Assembly: GCA_032207245.1 (NCBI GenBank)
Contig: CM063508.1
Span: 92,241,457-92,305,456, forward strand
Length of the DNA: 64,000 bases
From: Pardosa pseudoannulata
Lineage: Eukaryota; Arthropoda; Arachnida; Araneae; Lycosidae
Reading direction: 5' to 3'
Part shown: piece by piece, positions 11,018-24,557 of the stretch
How the letters are laid out: each line of letters begins with the position of its first letter
Numbering within the stretch: position 1 is the first letter of the stretch
The notes under the pieces: generated by a model
The model's input: only the letters and a program-made list of their open reading frames with translations
What the model was told of the DNA's origin: nothing
Database searches by the model: none
Program-made: the position numbers and the translations under genes

Positions 11018-13036
11018 CATAAGGTCAATAAATCTATTTATCAGCATCTTTCAAATGATTACAACTTGCTGTTATTTACGATAACGGCCCAGTTTTTCCT
11101 TTCATATGTAAAACAAAATTAACATACTTTGAAATGAAAGTAATAGTTTTGAACAAATGATTTTAATTCTGATTTTACTGTGTAAGAAATCATCACATTA
11201 TATATGTATCTATAATTTTCTTTTCCACTGAAATGAGTAATGTAAAATATTTTTTCTGCTTTAACAGAAGTTAAATAAATATTTGAAAAAATACCATTAT
11301 TTGTTATTTTCACATATTTTCTAACTATACAGTACTGAAAAAAAATGTGTGCCGGGTTCTAATTGCACACATTTTAAACATTTATTACTTTGCCATGTAA
11401 AAATATCAGTAAATAATTTAATTAAAATTATTTTTGTGTTAAATATATATTTTTACACATTACAGCTACAGTTTTTATTTATTTATTTATTTTTTTTGTG
11501 AGTACTACCAACTCAGCACAAATATATGGTAACGTCATAATAAGTCACTATAAAAGAAGTAAATTACCTCACTGTGTTAGACAGCTATCTGTTACGTGTT
11601 TTGATATTTTGCTAAATTTAAAGGTTAGTAAGCTTAACCTTTTAAAGGTCATTTACATAAACTCTTTGAGATTTAATAAAATTAGTTTATAAATATTACC
11701 TATGAACCTTATAAATGCAAAATGTATTAAAATTTTTATTTACAATCCTTAGAGGGGTTTGCATTAGAGGATACCATAAGAGGGATTGAGGGGGTGGGGG
11801 TAACTGACAAACCCATCACCTTGTACTGCATGAACATAATACTTTTTAAAATTTTAATTGTATTAGAAGAACAATAAATAACTGTTCTTAAAAAGTATAA
11901 TAAATAAATAGCTTAAAATTTATAAGTATTATTTGAATAGATACTTCTATTTGGCATCATAAGTTTAAAAAATCGAATTACTAACTTTCCAGGTACATCA
12001 TGTTTAAATACATATATTTCAAAAGAAAAATTAATTAAATGTAGTACTATCAATTATTGCAAGTTTCAAGTGCCAAAAACATTAAAAAAACCGAAAAAAC
12101 ATTCACATTTAAAAAAAATAGAGAAAAAATGTTTTACCAGTGGTTTTACTGCGAGACCATTGTTCGCTAAAGGGTTAATAATCCTCGCAATCAATTACAC
12201 CGTTTATAACATTTAATTTATATTTGTCTATCACTTTTATTCTATAAATTAGACTCAGTTATCAAATAAATATTTGTTACGATCGAGCAGTTTTGTTAAA
12301 CTTCCAAACATTGATGTACATGCAGTCAAACAACATGCAGAAATTCTAGGCAACAATAATTGTCTCCCAGGTTAATTTGATTCGAAGAGCATATGCCGTA
12401 CATGATAATACATAAGGTTAATCAGAGCTGGATCTTCTGCTTACTTTTCTATGTCATCGAGCTGAATATAACACATGGGTAAACTAATTTTTTCACAGTA
12501 AGCTTAAAATGTCTGACTTTTCGTTGTTGATACAATGAAATTGGCATTATAGTTGAACATATATAAAGGTTATAAATACTTCACAGTAGGTACAAAGAAA
12601 GTATTAGAGAATACTTCATATAAATGGAGGGTAATGTGGGATACCAATATTGCACTCCATGCTGTAGTAAATAAAACAGTATCATTCCACAGAAATAAGA
12701 AAAAATAAAAACGAAAGATCTGTGCTTACGAATATTTCAACTTTTGTTAAAATTGTACATATATCAATAATACATATATCAATAATATCACTTGATTTCA
12801 TAAATTTTTAAACACTTACCTGCAAAATGGTTTTAATAATAACTACATAAGATACTATAATAATTCACACTCAAACCATGTGACAGGAAACAGAAAACTA
12901 CTTGCAAGTCTTTTGATGTGTTTCTCCTAGATACCGTTAGATAACAGTTCAAAACAAGCAATAAACATAAATATTTTTATTCGTATCTACTTTTTTATTT
13001 TATTTTAGTATGAAACTCTCTCTTTCACATAATCAA

Positions 13037-13040
<4 letters not shown>
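11018..13040. other. Intergenic, no gene seen
   Basis: AT-rich DNA with short chance frames only. It holds a small perfect hairpin at 11342-11375 and an isolated piggyBac-end-like AGGGTTAA at about 12172 with no matching left end. Confidence 0.5.
11342..11375. repeat. Short perfect inverted repeat (hairpin)
   Basis: AAAATGTGTGC and GCACACATTTT form an 11-bp perfect stem around a 12-nt loop. There is no U-tract or neighbouring gene that would make it a regulatory structure. It may be the core of a very small MITE. Confidence 0.6.

Positions 13041-13068
<28 letters not shown>
13041..13068. repeat. (TA)n microsatellite
   Basis: About 14 TA units directly downstream (on the minus strand) of the LINE tail that follows. 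TA-rich 3' tails are common on non-LTR elements. Confidence 0.85.
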
Positions 13069-13089
13069 GTATAATACCTCCTCCTCCTC

Positions 13090-13745
13090 AGTGGCAAGAC
13101 AGCCCAGGATGGGCCTTAGCCTTCTCCAGAATTCCATACCAGGTAGTCCTATCATTGGCTCTGGATTTCCAATTTATATTTTCAAGGATCTTATGTCTTT
13201 CTCAGTGCAGTCTAACCATCTAAGTTTTGGTCGTCCTCTTATTCGGGTTCCCATTGGTTTCCGTAAAAACTTTTTTTGTGGATCTATTGTCATTAAGTCG
13301 AACTATGTGTCCGGCCCATTTTAATCTTTGTAAGCTAATAAAATTAATTATATCTGGGTTTTTATATGTTCTGTATAATTCAATATTTGTTCTTCTTCTC
13401 CATATACCATTTACATTAATTACCCCAAAATACTTCTCAATATTTTTCTCTCAAAAACTGCTAGGATTTCCTTGTCTCTTTCTGTCAATGCCCAGGTTTC
13501 AGCTGAGTAAGTCAAAACAGGCCTTATTAGGCTTTTATACAATATTATTTTAGTCAATCTTTTAATGTACTTAGACTTTAAATATTTCTTTAATAAAAAA
13601 AACACCGATTAGCAGCAGTAATTCTGCTATGAATTTCAACAGATATATTATTTTGTGTATTAATTTCTGAACATAGGTATATAAATTGCTGTACAGTCTC
13701 AAACCTATAACTGCCTATTTCTAAGAAGGAGTGATTATATTCTGA
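13090..13745 (-). pseudogene. Non-LTR retrotransposon (LINE) reverse transcriptase C-terminal tail
   Basis: On the minus strand the pieces read, in order: an S-Y-R-F-E-T-V-Q-Q-F-I-Y-L-C-S segment with ANRCFF (about 13600-13745), then L-Y-K-S-L-I-R-P-V-L-T-Y-S-A-E-T-W-A-L-T and F-E-R-K-I-L-R-S-I (13420-13605), then Q-R-L-K-W-A-G-H-I-V-R and A-x-A-H-P-G-L (about 13090-13330). This is the familiar post-polymerase tail of arthropod endonuclease/RT LINEs. The catalytic RT core is missing, as in a 5'-truncated copy, and at least two frame changes occur. The element therefore ended near 13090, next to the TA tract. Confidence 0.85.
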
Positions 13746-13801
13746 TTTTAAACAAGGCATATATTTGGTCATATATTTTTTCGGAATATTACATATATAT
13801 A

Positions 13802-14797
13802 CCACGTGTTCATAATTAAACTGACAGTGGTCACAGTGTTCTATAGTGCCGTCTATTTGCCAGAATAACGCCACATTTTGTAGAAAGATTAAACAAAACG
13901 GGATGAAGCATTCCGAGAAAAACATTAGTTCCAAAAGTCACCGCTAAAGGAATATTTGGCGCTGTGTAATAGAAAATAGAGTGTTAACAAATGTAAATCA
14001 ATACGAAAATTACCTTCTAGCACTGTGCCAATGGATGTAACATGAAATTTGATCAGTGTTTATCTAGATATTACGCTTTTTTGAAAGTGTTGCCATATTG
14101 CACTTGAACTAAATCAGAAAATGTGCATAATAAAAGGTAATTTTATACCGTATTAATTTGCATTTGTTAACACACTCTTTTCTATAAGACAGCGGGGGTG
14201 TGGCAGTGATTCACCTCAGCGGTGCTTCGGCGCAGCTCTGGGGATTAGCCACAGGGTGTTGTACTACGGTACCTCACCTAGGACAGCTATCAGCCTCCTT
14301 GTGGCACCCCCTGGTAACTAGGAGTGTTCCTCCTAGGCCAATGATAGCCGTCTGACAACCTCAAGGGATATACTCCTTTAGGTATACTCGGGTTTCACGA
14401 ATCCGGGGTTTCCTGAGTGATTCTTCTCTTCCGACTTCCCTGGTAGTTCCGAACTTACTGTTGTAGTATTGTTCCTTATTGGGGTCGTCTACATTAATTT
14501 CAAGCCACGACGGAGCCTCTCGTAGGTCAGCAGCACCATGTGGTGTTGTGGTTAAGTTGCGGCGACTATGTTGTCAGTTTTCCGTATGGCAACACGCCGG
14601 GTCGGGGTAAGAATTCAATTTCTATAAGACAGTGTCAAATATTCCCTAGCGGTGACTTTTGGAACTTTTTTTTTTTTTTTGAGGAATCCTCTGTCCCCAG
14701 TCTTGTCTAATCTTTCTACAAAATGCAGCTTCATTCTCACAAATATATCGCCCTATAGAACACTGTGAGCACTGTCAGTTTAATTATGACCACCCAG
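13802..14797. mobile_element. Long-TIR MITE (TA target) with a nested retroposon
   Basis: The two ends are inverted copies. The left end has GTTCATAATTAAACTGACAG and the right end, on the minus strand, has GGTCATAATTAAACTGACAG. Both are flanked by TA (13800-13801, 14798-14799). The arms continue for over 200 bp, through TTTTGTAGAAAGATTA, TTCCAAAAGTCACCGCTA, GTGTTAACAAATG and AAAATTACCT. The right arm is interrupted at 14193-14632 by a SINE-like insertion plus one target duplication. Without it the element is about 556 bp with TIRs of roughly 214 bp. No transposase is encoded. The TA target suggests a Tc1/mariner-related source. Confidence 0.78.
14193..14618. mobile_element. SINE-like retroposed insertion with 14-bp target duplication
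   Basis: A 426-bp GC-richer block is flanked by identical 14-bp direct repeats TTTCTATAAGACAG (14179-14192 and 14619-14632), the signature of target-primed retroposition. It encodes no protein I recognise. A TGGTTAAGTTGC...GGGTCGGGGT pair near its right end loosely resembles A/B boxes but lies at the wrong end for a + strand SINE, so the class and strand are left open. Confidence 0.65.
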
Positions 14798-14799
14798 TA

Positions 14800-15345
14800 T
14801 ATGTGATCCAGCAAAATACCAACTGGTCATGATAATTATGTAGCTCTTATTGTTTTTACTTCGGGTTACTGGGGAAGCCTAATCAGCTATCAGTAATAAA
14901 GTAAGATGTAGTCGGGCCACATTGAAGAGAACGGCATACTAGTCCAAGTCTAATTGAAGTTCTATTTAAGAGCTGCTAGTAAAAGGGCATCTTTACTAGC
15001 CAGCGGCAAACGAGAGAATGTACATGAAAACACGTGCTGGAACAAGGGTGGACTCCATAGCCAGAAGTGTAGAATTTACCTAAGAGAAAAGAAACTTAGT
15101 CAACGAACTTAGATCATTGAAGAAGTGAGCTGTTTTATTGAGACAACTGTAAAATGTGTTGAATGGACAAAATATTTACATCAATTGCACAGAACACTTT
15201 GGGAAATGTGTTGGAAAAATTTTAAGTCGAGGATACTAAATTCATCAAGACATTTTGTGACTAGGAAAATATATTTTAAGGAATTAGAATGGGAGAGAGG
15301 AGGTTTTTAAAGAGATATTAAAGTGAAATAATTTTGATATATTCC
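14800..15345. other. Intergenic, nothing recognised
   Basis: Moderately AT-rich DNA. The open frame at 15125-15310 has no family resemblance and begins at a non-ATG codon. Confidence 0.45.
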
Positions 15346-15386
15346 ATATATATACATATATATATATATATACACATATATACATA

Positions 15387-15442
<56 letters not shown>
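15346..15442. repeat. TA-rich microsatellite with AC interruptions
   Basis: About 97 bp of TA units broken by ACA/TGT steps. Confidence 0.92.
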
Positions 15443-15444
<2 letters not shown>

Positions 15445-15776
15445 GGATATTTTATTTAGATTGGCCGAAGAGAATACATGAAATTTTTGAAATTAGAATG
15501 TAAATTTAATTTAACATCTTGTTCCCGAGGATTCTGTGGTGTAAAACACAAATGTTCTTATATAGGGTTGGGATCTAACCAATAAGCGTATTAAAAATTA
15601 GTCATATCATGACATTGGGTAAAGCGAAACTGAGTTCTATAAGGGAGTTTTGTTAGGATTGCTGAAGCATCAGCAATGATTCTGGCATGTGTGAATTCGT
15701 CAATTTTCCAAACTGAGAACGAAAGAACAAAGTTTTGTCACAGCTTAAAAGTTAAAGGATAGATTCGCCAGAAATC
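15443..15776. other. Intergenic, nothing recognised
   Basis: No coding segment or repeat recognised between the TA tract and the Tc1 element. Confidence 0.5.
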
Positions 15777-15778
15777 TA

Positions 15779-17015
15779 CACTCAAGAGACAAAACATTAT
15801 GACCCCCCCACCGTACATTTTTAAATGAACTAGACTTGGTTGACGTGGAAGGTACGTGAGGGTGGATGTAGTATTTAACTGCTGATGGAGAGTCTCAATA
15901 ATCATTCTTTCACTTATTTATGTGTGCAATGGGAAAGGCTGCGGATCTAAGCGTTTTTGATACAGGGCAGATTATAATGGCTCAAAGTCTCGAAACAAGT
16001 ATTTCTGAAACTGCAAGACTCGTGGGTTGTTCGCGATCTACAGTTGTTAGTACTTATGCAAATGGGATTAATGACACTGAAACCAGTAGTAGACGACATG
16101 CTGTTGGACGTCCAAACGTTAACAAAGAAAAAGGTCATCGGAGACTGTCTCGCATGGTGAAGCAAAACCGGAGCCAGACAGTTGCTCCGCCACCGTCTGT
16201 CTCGTATCCTCAGCTTACAATCCAATACAATGTAGGGCCAAGTAGAATAGCGTCGGAGCACTCTGTTCAGCTGACAATGTTGAATATGGGGCTACGCAGA
16301 AAACTTTCCACTCGTGTGCCTTTTCTGACCAAGCGTCATCGCCAACTGCGCCTACGCTGGTCCTGGGAATATCACGACTGGTCCATGGATCAGTGGGAGA
16401 GAGTCATGTGATCAGATGAATCACGGCTTGTCATTCATCACGCCGATGGTCGTGTCAGAATACACCGTCTTCCAGGAGAACAGTTGCTCCCTCAATGTAC
16501 AGTAGGTCAAACACAGGCCGTTTGTGGCGGTATTATGCTTTGGGATTCATTCTCTTGGGAGTCTCTGTGACCCATGGTTGTGGTAGAGCAGATGTATACT
16601 ATAGGGTATCTGAACATCATTGTGGACAACTTGCTCCCTTACATGGCTTCTGTTTTTCCATCTAGGAATGCAATATTCCAGCAGGATCGGTGTCACAAGA
16701 CTAAAATTGTGTTGGAGTGGTTCCAGGAACATGATGCTGAATTCCAGTTAATGTCCTGGCCACCTAACTCACCGGATCTCAATCCGATAGAACACATTTG
16801 GGATGTCATGGGATTGCAGCTCACAGTTCAAAGACCACCAATTCGCAATATCTAGGATTTGCGTAACCGTTGCTTAAACATCTGGTACAATCTCTCTGCG
16901 GCCATCTACCAAGGATTTGTAGCATCCATACCAAGGCGGGTTGATGCTGTGTTGCGTGCCAATGGTGTGCCAGCTCGTTATTGACAGGTGGTCACAATGT
17001 TTTGGTTTTTGAGTG
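15779..17015 (+). mobile_element. Tc1-like DNA transposon, full length, inactive
   Basis: A 1237-bp element with TA duplications on both sides (15777-15778, 17016-17017). Its inverted ends are CACTCAAGAGACAAAACATT at the left and, on the minus strand, CACTCAAAAACCAAAACATT at the right, both followed by (A/G)TGACC. Length and ends fit a Tc1-family cut-and-paste element. The single transposase gene inside is full length but carries three in-frame stops. Confidence 0.92.
15929..16984 (+). pseudogene. Tc1 transposase with three in-frame stops
   Basis: One frame runs from M-G-K-A-A-D-L-S (15929) to the TGA at 16982-16984, about 351 residues, usual for Tc1. It holds the paired helix-turn-helix DNA-binding region ([13 protein letters not shown]) and the whole DD34E core: S-D-E-S (first Asp), F-Q-Q-D (second Asp) and N-P-I-E exactly 34 residues later. 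Stops fall at 16409-16411 (TGA), 16568-16570 (TGA) and 16853-16855 (TAG). No frameshift is seen, so this is a young relic inactivated by point mutation. The ATG at 15920 is also in frame, but M-G-K matches the family start better. Confidence 0.92.
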
Positions 17016-17017
17016 TA

Positions 17018-18883
17018 TTTTAGAATACAATTATAACTAAATTTTTTAGTTTAAGGTTAAGATATCATTACATCTGTCTGTATACCTGTAAATGTTTCAA
17101 ACTAAAATAAAAATGCACTATACTGTTATATAACAATATTGACTTCCTCTATTACAGAGTTAAATGCAGTACAGAAACACAACTGAAATATTTGGGGAAT
17201 TTAAAATCACATGAAACCTTTACAATAAAGACTGGAGAGAATTTCGTTTTCGTTTTATGCAGTGGAGGTTTATGTCAGTTTTGCTCAGCCATTCCACATG
17301 AATCTCGACAGTATTCGTAAATATTTTTCAAGAGAATATTTATACTGTATGGTAAATGAAGCTAAAATTTTGGAACAGTTATGATATAGGCTATTCAATG
17401 AACTCATGCAAATATAATTCATTGGGAAATGTTACTGAAATGTAATTGAAAGCTTATAAATATTAATAGAATACTATATTTAATTAAAGTTACCTCCCTT
17501 TATTGCATACTATCTATCTATCTTAAATATTCTCCTCTTGTTTAAATATACCCTAAATTTATTCTTTGAATTTCTATAAAATATATCCCAAATTTATTCT
17601 TTGTTTAAATTTTACTATGCCATAAAAGTTCTGTCATGAAAATTTTGATTAACTCCTTCCTTTATAGTTTAATAAAATAATTCTATTTTTTTACAGTAAC
17701 GTCTTAACTAAAAATACCATACCTACATCGTTTTAAATCTTCATTTAAAGTTACATTTTTAGGGAAATGAAATATTTTAATGCTAAAAATGTAATAGAAT
17801 TTATCATTATAAAAAATAAAATGGCTAATGGAGAATTGAAAAACTATGTTTTTTCTATTTCTTTTTGTCTTTTACTTAAGCATAACGTAAAATATTTTAA
17901 GAGCTGTTTCGTAAATTAAATTTATACTTTAAATTCTCTTTTTAGATATGTTTTTAAGCTTTATTATATAGAATTTTCAAATAAAAAATAATTTTAGTTA
18001 ATAATTTCCTATTGGACCCTATTGGTGACATATTGTATCGAAAAGTCTTGCAGCCTATCGAAACAATGCACCGTTAATACCGTATAATTTACATATAAAT
18101 TTATTTTTATACAATATAAATTGAAAAATATTACAATAAGAAAAGTTAAAATTTATAGATATATTTTCATTGATTTTTTTTTTTATTTTGCCCTATTTAG
18201 ATCCTTTAAAATTTCTCGAAATAATGCAAAAAATGACAATAAACCAATTCTAAAAAGTCCCTAAAACTGTACAAAAAAATAATTATTAAATATTAATTAT
18301 AATTATATAAAGTTAATTATTTTTAATGATCTGCAAATGGGGGAGGCAGACAAAATGAAATAAGATTAATTAATTATGGCAGTGGTTATTTAATAAGATA
18401 AAGCGGCAAATTTATTATTGCAGAATAGAAAATAAAATTTTAGTACCTTTGGACCATTTCAAAACATTCTTTTAATTTTACATTCTGCCTACGGGCACAC
18501 TATCTGTACAAGTATATAAATAAATGCCAATATAGTTTTAATTTTATAAGTTGATACAATACATTAACTTATAAAATCTAACATATTCTTAAATTTTAGT
18601 AGAATTTACTAAACAGTTTTAATTTGAAAAATTAAAATTATAAAATTTATTTATCTTACCATTCACAAAATACAACTAAAAACCTTTACAGAGGAGATAA
18701 TTTTTATAACACATTTAAACTATTTGTATTTTTACTTTTAACTTTAATAAATATTATTAGTTACTAAAAATATTTTTTTTTAAATGAAGGGAAAATTTAT
18801 TGATTGGTTTTATGTAATAACAGTAATTATTATAAAATGCTTTTCACCGAGTTGAGATTAATAGTACGATTTTATTTGTAGTC
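17018..18883. other. AT-rich intergenic, nothing recognised
   Basis: Nearly 1.9 kb of very AT-rich DNA without a supported open frame, TIR pair or tandem unit. Confidence 0.55.
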
Positions 18884-19316
18884 TTTTATTTGTAGATAAT
18901 TTTACCACTGCTGCTTCCTATAATTGTGTTTAAAACTACAATTTTAAAAAAGTGTAAGACATTTATTTGTTGGTATTTTCACCATTGCTGCTTCCTATAA
19001 TTGGGTTTAAAACTACACGATTTCAAAAAGGTATAAGACATTTATTTGCAGGTAATCCCACCATTGCTGCTTCCTATAATTGGGTTTAAAACTATAAGAT
19101 TTAAAAAAGTGTAAGACATTTATTTTCAAGTAATTCCACAATTGCTGCTTCCTATTATTTGGTTTAAAACTATACAATTTTTAAAAAGTATAAGACATTT
19201 ATTTGTAGGTAATTCCACCATTGCTACTTTCTATAATTGGGTTTAAAACTATACTATTTTAAAAAAGTATAAGACATTTACTTGAAGGTAATTCCACCAT
19301 TGCTGCTTCCCATAAT
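18884..19316. repeat. Tandem array, ~78-bp unit, about 5.5 copies
   Basis: The unit carries (C)CACCATTGCTGCTTCCTATA, then GGGTTTAAAACTA, then AAAAAAGTATAAGACATTTA. The CTGCTTCC landmark recurs at 18911, 18988, 19067, 19145, 19224 (as CTACTTTC) and 19303, giving 77-79 bp spacing. Units differ by scattered substitutions, so the array is not brand new. No coding potential. Confidence 0.93.
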
Positions 19317-20380
19317 AAAATACTACATGAAAGAGCCTTACACTCTCCCATTACATTAGGATTCATGTTTCGGAAGAAGTGAAATGCAAGTATATATAAG
19401 CAAATCACTGATCCTTATCTACTTAAAAGACTTGTATTGCCTTGGTAAAAAAGAATATGAAGGAAATATAAGCTAACTAAAATGTTATTAAATTTTTCAA
19501 TAACACTTTTTTACTCTTATGTTTTTTTAATATAAATAGGATATGTTGTAGCTTGGAGTAATGCATAATGGTACATATGAAATGCTATGTACTTCCAGTA
19601 GTTAGTATTTTAATACAATTAACATGTTGTTTTAGTTATCCTTCAATGTATATTTCTATTCAAATCTTTTTTTTGTCTAAGTAAATACCTTTCAACACTC
19701 TTTTTACGTCTACCCTGTTTTTAAGAGGTTAAAATTTTAAATTGTTCTATAATTTTAAAATTTTAGATTCATATAGTAAAAATGATAAGTTTTAGATAAA
19801 AATTAAAGAGGGGAAAGATTAATAGTGAAAAACTTTATTTTAACTGTTCAATATATAACAAATCTTAAGTAAGAAAGCATTTAATATATACCTCAAAACA
19901 TAATAGATGTAAATATATTGTATTGTAGAATATAGAAGGGAAATTACTCATATATTTTAAACATAATTGGTTGTTTGAAATGCACCCAAAATATTTAAAA
20001 TAGCCAAAACATGAAAAGAACATTTTATTTAAAAAGATAGAAAATATATAGAAAATTATTAAAAGTAATTATATATATTCTGTGATAACACAAAGAATTT
20101 TTTTACTATCCCATTGACCATGATAGTAAGTCCAGAGTAGAGAGCAAAACGAAAATATTTTTCAAAGTTTTGTACAAATATGGTTTATTTTCAGAATCCT
20201 TTCGGTGATGTTTCAGGTATTTGTCCTATCAAAGGACCAGGTTTCTGATGTCTTCTTTGAAGTGATATTAAATCGATTTTATCTTTGACCTACTAGATAG
20301 CCTTTCGATTTAAGAAAGATGTGAAAATTACTTTGTGATAAGGGCTATCTAAAACATATCATTTAAACTGCTTCAGAAAC
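19317..20380. other. Intergenic, nothing recognised
   Basis: AT-rich DNA without a supported gene or repeat. Confidence 0.5.
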
Positions 20381-20876
20381 TGGTGAGTTGCAAGAGTTAT
20401 GTGAGAGTGGAAGAAAATGCTCCTGATTGACGGAGGATGAATGAACTTACATTCCGTCCAACCTATGTTTACGGTAGCCATACGGCAAAATGAATGCTGA
20501 TTTCTCCACCGAAAGTTCTCACTATTAGAACTAACCAGATAATGGTTTAGGGATACTGTAACGTCACTGGATCCTCTGGTAGAGTGGGGGTGTCTAAGTT
20601 GTGGTGATTCGAAGTATAGCTTAAAACAATAAAAACGTTAATTCTTAACTAAATGTAAAACTGTTTACAAAGTTTCCGAATGGAAATCACAGGGACTCAG
20701 GATGAGCTGGGTAGGGACGAAAAAATTCCCAGTTCGATGTGAACCTAAACAGAATCTGCGGTCAAGTGCCCGTCAGATATCGGTTGTACAGGGGTATAAC
20801 TTAGATTCCTTGACTCCTACAAAAAACTGGGGATCAGATTTAAAAACAAACAAACAAACAACAACAAAAAAAAACC
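20381..20876 (+). other. Possible SINE with A-rich tail
   Basis: A less AT-rich block ends in a tail of AAAC/AAC units and an A run (about 20848-20876), typical of the 3' end of a + strand retroposon. A CCCAGTTCGATGTG segment near 20730 is weakly B-box-like. Ends and family are not established, and the ORF at 20702-20974 runs through the tail and is not credible as a gene. Confidence 0.3.
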
Positions 20877-22052
20877 GCAACCTCCCTTTGCTTTTGCTCT
20901 CTTCCTCCATCAATCTTTTTCTTGCTCCACCTGACGTCAACTTTCGTCTCTTCTATTGGCCTTTCCTTTCCTAGTCGCAGTCCTGCTAGCCTCCGTTAGG
21001 ACCTTTCGTTGGCGTCTGAGAGTCTGCTAGTTCCGCTTAGAGTCTGATTTTCTAATCCCCTCGGACATCTCAAGGCAAAATCCTTAGTCAGTCATTTACT
21101 GTGAATTTTCCAGAAAGAATGTCTCCTTGGTCAGGGTTTTAACAAAACCTCTTTGTGGAGCTAATGGGGTGTTGCGACGTCAAAATACCCATTGAGCAAG
21201 ACAGCTGAGAAAGTCTTGTCCATATCTTGTAGAATACCAGCTAGACGAATGCACTCACTGAGACACCCTCGTGTCAGGAAGAAACTGAACTTTATTTGTA
21301 ACCAGATTAAGAGTTTACAAAAGACGTATAGACAAACATAGAAGAAATATAAAAAGTAGAATTATTTTATAAAAACAATTGCAAAAGTTCCAATTTGTTT
21401 GTTTTGATTTTCCTTTATTGCCTATACATGATATCATAGGTTACAGAACCTGAATATTGTAAATAGTGTAGAAATGAGTTTCCAAACATAGACAGCTGTA
21501 CCTTTAACATGGAAACTACCACCGAGCAAAAAAGGAGGAGGAAGAAAAAGGGAGTTAAAAAAAGATTGATAAGGAATGAGAGCAATGTGATAGCATGAGA
21601 GAATGGATATAGATATTTTTGTAGCATAATAGCATAAAGGACATGCATTAAAATTTATATTTACATTAGAATTGTCATTGCAATTTCACCAATTATTTTT
21701 TTCTTGTATTTGATCACATCTGCTATTTCTGCTATTTCATAGACGCTGTAGAATTTGTCCTCTAAAGTGATTGCGATATTTCAGGAAAATATTCATCAAT
21801 AAAATACAAGAAATGTAAATAAAAGAAGTAAAAGACTACATATCTTACTAGCTTTTAAACCAAAAATCATTATGGAAAAAATCACTTTGCAAACTATTTA
21901 AGTTTTCAACCACTTTAAGAATGTTAGTAATTATACTTCAAAATAATTCGCACACAAGCACACTAGCATAATTAACTCTTAGGTCATCAGCTACGAATTA
22001 AAAAATTTTTCAAATATATATCACTCATAATACCTTATATTTTACATATTTA
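20877..22052. other. Unclassified GC-richer block then AT-rich DNA
   Basis: Positions 20877-21300 are GC-richer than their surroundings and, on the minus strand, contain an AATAAA-type signal near 21290. They could be part of an LTR or UTR, but I cannot find matching ends. From 21300 to 22052 nothing is recognised; the minus-strand frame at 21415-21648 has no domain. Confidence 0.35.
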
Positions 22053-22310
22053 CTTGGTTTTACTTATTTCATAATTGAAGTGTTTTCAGGTTTATTTATT
22101 TCTGAAGCATTTTTAGCCTTGAAGAAATAAGCAAGAAAAGTGAAAGAATTTGACTAAAAGAATAGGCTGGCATATAAATGATTTAAGCATGCCACAAATG
22201 AGGAAATGTCTGTGACAGACTGTGGGTTTGTCAATCTGAGAACACGTGCAATTCTTGGGACCTTAGGAGCAATATTGCTACATTCTCCTTTGTTCCACAG
22301 ATTAGGCTCT
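22053..22310 (+). pseudogene. GR C-terminal relic 1 (TM6-TM7)
   Basis: The segment aligns with the last ~80 codons of subfamily A. I-I-E-V-F-...-I-S-E-A-F-L-A-L-K-K corresponds to the conserved V-E-V-x-x-A-S-F-V-S-E-A-F. N-E-E-M-S-V-T-D-C-G-F-V-N-L-R corresponds to M-T-A-W-G-F-x-N-L. L-G-T-L-G-A-I-L is the TM7 block. Stops interrupt it, and no upstream coding half is present. Its 3' flank (ATTAAATACATTTTCTTGCAAC) matches the flank after the 38193 stop, so it is a partial duplicate of a gene like 37074-38193. Confidence 0.8.
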
Positions 22311-22585
22311 ACTAAAAGAAATTAAATACATTTTCTTGCAACGTAATGTTTGATATTTTGTATAACTTTAAAATGCTTATTATCTAATATTTTCATTTTG
22401 ATTTCCTAGTGTAATATGTAAGTAAAACTGCCTTTTTTTAAGGCAATAATGGATGAAATGAACAAATGACCTTTTTGTAAATTATTATCTAAAAACTATT
22501 TTTTTCTCTCAAGTGGCGTTTTACCTTTAAACTCCTAGCTACTATTCATTAGAAAATTTGCTAAACTTTTATCTGATTTATATAC

Positions 22586-24430
<1,845 letters not shown>

Positions 24431-24557
24431 TTAGTTACTATAGCAACAAATATAAATCTCAGTATTAGACTTTGCATTGAACCCTGCTTGGAAGGAAGTT
24501 GTTTCGATGGGCTTGGAAAGAGCGTATTTTAAACAATATCCATTCTTAAAGTCTATC

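Noticed and set aside
18884..19316. CRISPR-like array
   Set aside because: Units are fully repeated end to end without unique spacers, and the DNA is eukaryotic; it is an ordinary minisatellite.
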